A stretch of DNA of 64,000 bases from Nostoc sp. FACHB-110 (GTDB taxonomy: Bacteria; Cyanobacteriota; Cyanobacteriia; Cyanobacteriales; Nostocaceae). Made by a program: the position numbers and the translations under genes. Below the pieces are notes generated by a model, which was not told the origin of the DNA, ran no database searches, and was given only the letters and a program-made list of their open reading frames with translations. Below are positions 57,634 to 64,000 of this stretch, in pieces. The stretch's first letter is position 1; each line of letters opens with the position of its first letter. The stretch lies in the NCBI RefSeq assembly GCF_014697425.1, contig NZ_JACJRU010000037.1, forward strand, positions 1 through 64,000, read 5' to 3'.

Positions 57634-60600
57634 ATGGAAAATTTTCAAGAATTCCTGTCAGAAGTTAAAAAGTTAGGTATTAAAATTTTTTTAGATGGCA
57701 ATAACCTGCGTTGTAATGCTCCAAAGGGTGCGATTACCCCTGAAATTAAAGCTAATTTAACAAATTGGAAATCTGAAATTGTAGCTTATTTACGCAAGCA
57801 AAACCAACAAGACCACATTGTTCCCACTAATAGAGACAATATAATTCCCCTTTCTTATGCCCAATCTAGATTGTGGTTTATAGATGAATTAGAATCGGGA
57901 AAAAGCACAAAATACAATACAGTTCTCAATTTTCAAATTAAAGGGAATCTTAACGTTGAAGGTTTAAAAAAATCTTTACAAGCCATAGTTAATCGCCATG
58001 AGATTTTACGCACAAATTTTCAACAAATCAATGGCTCACTGCAACAGATAGTTCATTCTAGATTCATATTAGAAATACCAGTTATTGATTTAAGCCATAT
58101 CCCAGAAACAGAACAAACAAAGAAAATAGAAGAGTTAATCGCCAACAATCAAAGACCATTCAACTTAGCTACCGATTCTCTCATCCGCACTAAGTTAGTG
58201 CAGCTAGGAACTGAATATTACATACTTCTCATTACTTTCCATCATATAATTTTTGATGCTTGGTCAGTCGGCATATTTATTCAAGAACTATCTAATTTAT
58301 ATCAAGCCTACACCAATAATATATCTGACATTGAGAAAATTTTACCAGAACTCCCGATTCAATATGCTGATTTTGCTGTTTGGCAACAACAATATATGAG
58401 TGGGGAAGTTCTAGAAACTCAACTTAATTACTGGAAAAAGCAGTTAGCGAATTTACCAGAAGTTTTAGAATTACCTACAAATAAACAACGTTATCTTGCT
58501 CAAAATGCCCACGGTGCTAACCAAAACTTTACTCTCAATACTGCACTCACACAACAACTAAAAGACTTAAGTCGGCAAGAAAGAGTTACAACCTTTAATG
58601 CCCTTTTAGCGGCTTTTGCCACTTTACTTCACCGTTATAGTCAACAACAAGATATTGCAATTGGTTCTCCTGTTGCTAATCGTAACCGCAAAGAAATAGA
58701 ATCACTGATCGGTTTTTTTGTCAACACATTAGTTTTACGATTTAATTTTACAGAAGTTCCCACTTTTAGGGAATTATTAAAACAAGCAAATAGAGTTACT
58801 TTAGAGGCTGATGAATATCAAGATTTGCCTTTTGATAAGTTAGTAGAAGCACTGCAACCAGTCAGGGATACTAGCCATAGTCCCCTGTTTCAAGTGATGT
58901 TCTCTTATCAAAAATCACCAGTCTCGCAAATAGAGTGGCAAGATATTATTCTCACTCCCTTACCAAACTCACAAGTTACAGAAACATTTGATTTAAGTTT
59001 ATTAATATCAGAGTCGGAAAATAATCTTACCTGTTACTGGGAATATAACTCAGAATTATTTAGTTCGGAGACTATTCAGAGATTAGCGGATAGTTTTGAA
59101 ACTTTATTAACAGACATAGTTTTTAACCCTGATAAAAAAGTTAGTGAATTGTCAATACTTTCATCTAGGGAAAAGCAGCAAGTTTTATCGATAGCTCAAA
59201 GTCAACAAAACCAGCAGCAGATTGATAAATTTGCCCTGGAATTAATTAAGGAAAAAGTAGAAAAAACACCAGATAAAGTTGCCATCATTTGGGAAAATCA
59301 ACAACTAACCTATAGAGAACTAAATCAACGTGTCAACCAACTCGCTAATTACCTGCAAAGTTTAGGAGTTATACCCGAAACTCTAGTGGGAATTTGTGTG
59401 CAGCGTTCTCTAGAAATGGTAGTAGGGATATTAGCAATTCTACAAGCTGGTGGTGCTTATGTTCCCATTGACCCAGCAAATCCACAGGAACGCATTGCGT
59501 ATATATTAGAAGATACACAAACTCAAATCCTGCTGACACAGGAAAGATTACTCGATAAACTACCAGAATTTACCGTAAAAACTATCTTTTTAGATACAGA
59601 ATGGGCAGAAATTAGTACACAGAGTACAGAATGCCCAGATAACGAAGTTCAACCGGATAATTTAGCGTATATTATTTACACATCTGGTTCCACAGGTAAA
59701 CCCAAAGGAGTGATGATCGAACAGCGATCGCTCACTAATTTTACCCAAATGGCAGCACAGATATATAATATTACTGCCCAAGACCGGATATTGCAATTTG
59801 CCTCCATCAGTTTTGATACCGCAGTCGAAGAAATTTTCCCTTGTTTAAGTCAAGGTGCAACATTAGTTTTGCGTACTGAAGAAATGTTGCTTTCTCCGAA
59901 TAACTTCTGGGAAGATTGTCAAAAATATCAAATCACCATTCTCAATTTTCCTACTGCTTATTGGCACTATTTAACTGCGGAATTAACTCCCAATGATGCG
60001 AGAATTCCTGAAGGTTTAAAGTTAGTAATTATTGGGGGAGAACAGGCACAAATCGAACAAGTGCAACGTTGGAAACAAGCGATCGCTAATTTCCCACATC
60101 CACCCAAATTAGTCAATGGTTACGGGCCAACAGAAGGGACAGTCACCACAAGTTTCTATTACTTTGGGGATAAAGAAGAAGTATTAGTTCCCATTGGTAA
60201 ACCTTTACCTAATGCCCAAGTTTATATCTTAGATGCCAACTTGCAACCTTTACCTATAGGTGTAGCAGGAGAATTACATATTGGTGGTGCTGGTTTAGCC
60301 AGGGGATATTTAAATCGTCCTGAGTTAACAGCAGAAAAGTTTATTGATTATGCTTTTGATGGTTATTCACCAACACGTTTGTATAAAACTGGTGACTTGG
60401 CACGTTATCGGGATGATGGCAATTTAGAATTTTTAGGACGGATAGATAATCAAGTCAAAATTCGTGGTTTCCGCATTGAATTAGGGGAAATTGAAACTTT
60501 ATTAATGCAACATCCCCAAGTCCGCGTATCTGTTGTGACAGTACGAGAAGATAAACCACAAAATCAGCAATTAGTAGCTTATATTATTCCGCAATCTGAG

Positions 60601-63600
60601 CAAATCAGTAAACGGGAATTGCGGCAATTCCTCAAGCAGAAATTACCTGATTATATGTTACCTAATGCTTGGGTAATGCTCGATGCTTTTCCTTTGACTA
60701 CTAATAATAAAATCGATTATCGCGCTCTCCCAGCACCTACAGAAGAAATCGCCAGCGATAATAGTTTTATTGCCCCATATACACCTACACAAGGATTAAT
60801 TGCTGATACATTTGCTGCTGTATTGCACAGAGAAAAGATTGGCATTGATGATAATTTCTTTGTGCTGGGTGGTCATTCTCTCTTAGCAGCGCAAGTTGTA
60901 TATCGCTTGCGGGAAATTTTCCAAATAGATATACCTCTGCGTTACTTGTTTGAATTTCCCACTGTTACTGAGTTGGAACAGGCTATATTGCAACAACAGC
61001 AAGCAGCCATCAAACTAGCCATTCCTCCCATTGTCCCAACTTCCAGAGAAACGGAGCATTTACCTCTGTCTTCTGCCCAGTCAAGACTATGGTTCTTGAA
61101 CCAATTAGCAGAAATTAATAATACTTATAATATAGCTGCTGCTTTTCATCTTCAGGGCAATTTGGATATTGCTGCATTAGAAAAAGCTATCCAAATTATC
61201 GAAGCAAGACATGAAGTTTTACGAGCTAATTTTCACAGCATCAACGGTGTACCTGTACAAACAATTCACCCTGACAGTCGCTTGAAACTGTCAGTAGTTG
61301 ATGTTGAAGATGTGCAACAATTAGCAAGTTTAGTTACTTTAGCAGCACAACAACCCTTTAATCTGGCAGAAGATTGCTTAATCAGAGCTAAAATCTGGCG
61401 AATTAATGCTCAAGATTATGTTTTATTGTTAGCTCTACATCACATTATTGCTGATGGTTGGTCAATGGGAGTTTTGACCAAAGAGTTAGGGCATTTATAT
61501 GAAAATCTTGTTGGCAATTTGTCGGTAATTAACTCCTTACCAGCATTAGAGATTCAATATATCGACTATGTATTCTGGCAGCGTCAATGGTTAACTGGGC
61601 AAGTATTAGAAACAGAATTAAACTATTGGCGGCAACAATTAGCGGACGCACCACCATTATTAGAATTACCTACGGATAAACCCAGACCAGCAAGACAAAC
61701 TTTTAACGGTGATGTAGTTAAATTCCAAATTGATGGGGCATTAAGTCAACAATTAAAAGCTCTAAGTCAACAGTCAAATGCTACTTTATATATGACTTTG
61801 TTGACTGCGTTTGTTTGCTTGCTTTACCGTTATACTGGTCAAGATGATATTTTAATTGGTTCTCCCTTTGCTAACCGGAATCAACGAGAATTAGAACCAT
61901 TAATTGGCTTTTTTGTCAACACTGTAGTTTTACGCACACAAATTCAAGATAATCCGCAATTCTCGGATTTATTGCTGCAAGTTAGACAAACAGCCTTAGA
62001 AGCTTACGCTCATCAAAATATTCCCTTTGAAGAAGTAGTAGAAGTCTTACAGCCAGAACGCAATCTCAGTTATAGTCCGTTGTTCCAAGTAATGTTTGAT
62101 GTAGTATTGGCTGGAACTGAGAAAATCAATTTATCTGGTTTAGAATTACAACCTTATGCCCTGCAAAATAACACTGCTAAGTTTGATTTAACTCTGATTT
62201 TGCAGGAAACAGCAACTGGGCTTGAGGGATATCTTGAATACAATAGTGATTTATTTAATCGTGACACTATTACCAGAATGTCGAGTAACTTGCAAACTTT
62301 GTTAGCAGATATAGTTACTCAGCCGCATCAACGAGTAAGTGAATTATCTCTACTTTCCACAGCAGAAAAGCAGCAATTATTAATAGATTGGAATGGAAAA
62401 AATGCAGATAATTCAGTCACTAATAAATTAGTACATGAATTATTTGCAGAACAAGTCGCGCACAGACCGAATGCTATAGCTGTGGTATGTGGTGAGCAGA
62501 AATTGACGTATGCAGAATTGGATCGTCAAGCCAATCAATTAGCGCATCATCTGCAAAAATTAGGAGTAGGGACAGAGACTTTAGTCGGTTTGTGTGTAGA
62601 CCGCTCCTCAGAGATAGTAATTGGGATGCTGGCTATTTTAAAAGCAGGTGGAGCTTACGTACCTTTAGACCCGAATTATCCACCTGAGCGTTTACAATTT
62701 ATGCAGGAAGATGCTCAATTCCCGATTTTAATCACTCAGGAGCGATGGCTGGAAAGGCTAGGTCAGCATGATTCTCAAATCATTTGTTTAGATAAAGATT
62801 GGGAAATTATTGCCCAAGAAAGTGAAGAGAATCCTACTACAAAGGTTGCAGTAGATAACCTTGCTTATGTGATTTATACCTCTGGTTCAACCGGAAAACC
62901 TAAAGGAGTGCAAATTGAACATAGAGGGTTATTAAATCTGATTTCTTGGCATCAAAAAGAGTTTGCAGTTTCACCACTTGATCGGGCGACACAGATTGCT
63001 GGAGTTGCTTTTGATGCTTGCGGTTGGGAAATTTGGCCTTATATTACGGCTGGAGCAAGTATATATGTTGTAGATGATGAAACAAGGCAAACACCGGAAA
63101 AATTACGAGATTGGTTAATAGCAAATGCTATTACAATTAGCTTTGTACCAACCCCATTAGCAGAGAAGCTTTTAGCATTAGATTGGTCAGAGAATTCTGT
63201 TTTACGAATATTACTCACAGGTGGGGAAAAACTCAACCTATATCCTTTAGCTTCCCATAGTTTTCGGTTAGTTAATAATTATGGGCCGACAGAGAATAGT
63301 GTTGTTAGCACCTCTGGTTATGTCCCTGTAGTAAATTCAGAAGATGAAAAATTAGCGATCGCACCCAACATTGGTATGCCGATCACTAATACACAAGTTT
63401 ACATATTAGATCAACATTTACAACTTTTACCCATCGGTGTTGCGGGAGAGTTATATATTGCAGGTACAGGATTAGCAAGAGGCTATTTAAATCGTCCTGA
63501 TTTAACTGCGGAAAAATTCATTGCTAACCCATTATCCGAGCAACCTGAATCACGACTTTATAAAACTGGTGATTTAGTCCGCTATTTACCAGATGGAAAT

Positions 63601-64000
63601 ATAGAATTTGTCGGACGGGTAGACAACCAAGTAAAAATTCGGGGTTTCCGCATTGAATTAGGCGAAATTGAAGCCGCATTATTGCAACATCCCCACGTCA
63701 AAACAGCCATTGTCAGGGTATGGGAAGCACAACCAGGAGATCAAAGTTTAGTAGCTTATATTCTGGCAGAAACTCCCACACCAAGTAGTGAGGAATTAAG
63801 ACAATTTCTCCAGCAGAAATTACCCGATTATATGTTGCCCAGTGCTTGGGTGATGCTGGATAATTTACCGTTAACTGCAAATGGTAAAATTGATTATCGC
63901 GCTCTGCCTACACCAACCAGAGAATTACATAGTTCCTTCTTCGTCAAACCATCTACCCCGACTCAGGAATTGATTGCAGATATTATTGCTGAGGTGTTGC
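57634..64000 (+). CDS. Non-ribosomal peptide synthetase, partial (modules 1 and 2)
   Basis: The gene starts at ATG 57634 and runs off the window (over 2,120 codons). Residues 1-55 are a TubC-type docking domain (ENFQEFLSEVKKLGIKIF). Module 1 has a C domain (from about 78, SYAQSRLWF; catalytic HHIIFDAWS near 202), an A domain (530-1040, YTSGSTGKPKG near 681) and a PCP (NFFVLGGHSLL near 1078). Module 2 has a C domain (from about 1142; HHIIADGWS near 1268), an A domain (1600-2090, YTSGSTGKPKG near 1748) and the start of a PCP. The A2 pocket reads D-A-W-F-L-G-N-V-V, the known leucine code. The A1 pocket reads D-T-E-N-I-G-G-V-T, unassigned, though E239/N278 resemble ornithine codes. No epimerase or methyltransferase is in this part. 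The docking domain implies an upstream partner protein. Confidence 0.96.
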   Translation, partial: MENFQEFLSEVKKLGIKIFLDGNNLRCNAPKGAITPEIKANLTNWKSEIVAYLRKQNQQDHIVPTNRDNIIPLSYAQSRLWFIDELESGKSTKYNTVLNFQIKGNLNVEGLKKSLQAIVNRHEILRTNFQQINGSLQQIVHSRFILEIPVIDLSHIPETEQTKKIEELIANNQRPFNLATDSLIRTKLVQLGTEYYILLITFHHIIFDAWSVGIFIQELSNLYQAYTNNISDIEKILPELPIQYADFAVWQQQYMSGEVLETQLNYWKKQLANLPEVLELPTNKQRYLAQNAHGANQNFTLNTALTQQLKDLSRQERVTTFNALLAAFATLLHRYSQQQDIAIGSPVANRNRKEIESLIGFFVNTLVLRFNFTEVPTFRELLKQANRVTLEADEYQDLPFDKLVEALQPVRDTSHSPLFQVMFSYQKSPVSQIEWQDIILTPLPNSQVTETFDLSLLISESENNLTCYWEYNSELFSSETIQRLADSFETLLTDIVFNPDKKVSELSILSSREKQQVLSIAQSQQNQQQIDKFALELIKEKVEKTPDKVAIIWENQQLTYRELNQRVNQLANYLQSLGVIPETLVGICVQRSLEMVVGILAILQAGGAYVPIDPANPQERIAYILEDTQTQILLTQERLLDKLPEFTVKTIFLDTEWAEISTQSTECPDNEVQPDNLAYIIYTSGSTGKPKGVMIEQRSLTNFTQMAAQIYNITAQDRILQFASISFDTAVEEIFPCLSQGATLVLRTEEMLLSPNNFWEDCQKYQITILNFPTAYWHYLTAELTPNDARIPEGLKLVIIGGEQAQIEQVQRWKQAIANFPHPPKLVNGYGPTEGTVTTSFYYFGDKEEVLVPIGKPLPNAQVYILDANLQPLPIGVAGELHIGGAGLARGYLNRPELTAEKFIDYAFDGYSPTRLYKTGDLARYRDDGNLEFLGRIDNQVKIRGFRIELGEIETLLMQHPQVRVSVVTVREDKPQNQQLVAYIIPQSEQISKRELRQFLKQKLPDYMLPNAWVMLDAFPLTTNNKIDYRALPAPTEEIASDNSFIAPYTPTQGLIADTFAAVLHREKIGIDDNFFVLGGHSLLAAQVVYRLREIFQIDIPLRYLFEFPTVTELEQAILQQQQAAIKLAIPPIVPTSRETEHLPLSSAQSRLWFLNQLAEINNTYNIAAAFHLQGNLDIAALEKAIQIIEARHEVLRANFHSINGVPVQTIHPDSRLKLSVVDVEDVQQLASLVTLAAQQPFNLAEDCLIRAKIWRINAQDYVLLLALHHIIADGWSMGVLTKELGHLYENLVGNLSVINSLPALEIQYIDYVFWQRQWLTGQVLETELNYWRQQLADAPPLLELPTDKPRPARQTFNGDVVKFQIDGALSQQLKALSQQSNATLYMTLLTAFVCLLYRYTGQDDILIGSPFANRNQRELEPLIGFFVNTVVLRTQIQDNPQFSDLLLQVRQTALEAYAHQNIPFEEVVEVLQPERNLSYSPLFQVMFDVVLAGTEKINLSGLELQPYALQNNTAKFDLTLILQETATGLEGYLEYNSDLFNRDTITRMSSNLQTLLADIVTQPHQRVSELSLLSTAEKQQLLIDWNGKNADNSVTNKLVHELFAEQVAHRPNAIAVVCGEQKLTYAELDRQANQLAHHLQKLGVGTETLVGLCVDRSSEIVIGMLAILKAGGAYVPLDPNYPPERLQFMQEDAQFPILITQERWLERLGQHDSQIICLDKDWEIIAQESEENPTTKVAVDNLAYVIYTSGSTGKPKGVQIEHRGLLNLISWHQKEFAVSPLDRATQIAGVAFDACGWEIWPYITAGASIYVVDDETRQTPEKLRDWLIANAITISFVPTPLAEKLLALDWSENSVLRILLTGGEKLNLYPLASHSFRLVNNYGPTENSVVSTSGYVPVVNSEDEKLAIAPNIGMPITNTQVYILDQHLQLLPIGVAGELYIAGTGLARGYLNRPDLTAEKFIANPLSEQPESRLYKTGDLVRYLPDGNIEFVGRVDNQVKIRGFRIELGEIEAALLQHPHVKTAIVRVWEAQPGDQSLVAYILAETPTPSSEELRQFLQQKLPDYMLPSAWVMLDNLPLTANGKIDYRALPTPTRELHSSFFVKPSTPTQELIADIIAEVL

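Overview
The window looks like chromosomal DNA of a filamentous, probably heterocyst-forming cyanobacterium (Nostoc/Anabaena/Calothrix type). The evidence is the dense scatter of the HIP1 octamer GCGATCGC, several families of heptameric short tandem repeats (STRR), MITE-like inverted repeats, and cyanobacterial family genes (DUF4327, CrtD-type carotenoid desaturase, CHASE2, DUF928, TPS/CHAT protein). No rRNA, tRNA or CRISPR array was recognised.

Layout. 0.1-10 kb, mostly minus strand: a DUF4327 protein, a PPK2 polyphosphate kinase, a small membrane protein, a MarR-regulated ABC-2 exporter operon, an FHA-PAS-GAF-GGDEF-EAL regulator with a clear terminator, a fructosamine kinase and an M16 peptidase. 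10.5-19.8 kb, plus strand: a compact surface-glycan operon of three GT2 glycosyltransferases, an ABC exporter, and a 1187-residue fusion of GT2, NodS-like methyltransferase and NodB-like deacetylase. 20-24.5 kb: a di-haem cytochrome c and CrtD. 24.5-25 kb: a small graveyard of transposase and Uma2 remnants.

25-40 kb is the most interesting part, a contractile injection system (eCIS) locus. The minus strand carries an eCIS-core (DUF4157) protein with a cysteine-protease-like segment and a CFI-box C-terminus, a small protein beside it that may be an immunity protein, an AAA+ ATPase (Cis15-like), a Kelch-repeat protein, a long DUF4255 protein (Cis16-like) and a response regulator/histidine kinase pair. 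Diverging from these on the plus strand are a short DUF4255 protein, one sheath, three tail-tube proteins, two small paralogous proteins and a DUF6760 protein. A perfect 14-bp inverted repeat lies in the divergent region between the kinase and the structural operon. Spike, baseplate, tape-measure and fibre genes are absent from the window, so the system is either split across the genome or reduced.

40-51 kb: DUF928, then a CHASE2 sensor, a winged-helix protein and a ParA/MinD-like ATPase, followed by a 1614-residue protein fusing a GT2 glycosyltransferase, an internal signal peptide, a TPS/haemagglutinin domain and a CHAT protease domain, divergent from a TPR protein. These probably form a signalling and surface-protein module. 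51-57 kb: a MacA/MacB-like efflux pair without its ATPase, a secreted DUF4397 protein, another small secreted protein, and MITEs. 57.6 kb to the window edge: the first two modules of a large NRPS with an N-terminal TubC-type docking domain. Its second adenylation domain shows a leucine-type specificity code. The NRPS gene is cut by the window end.
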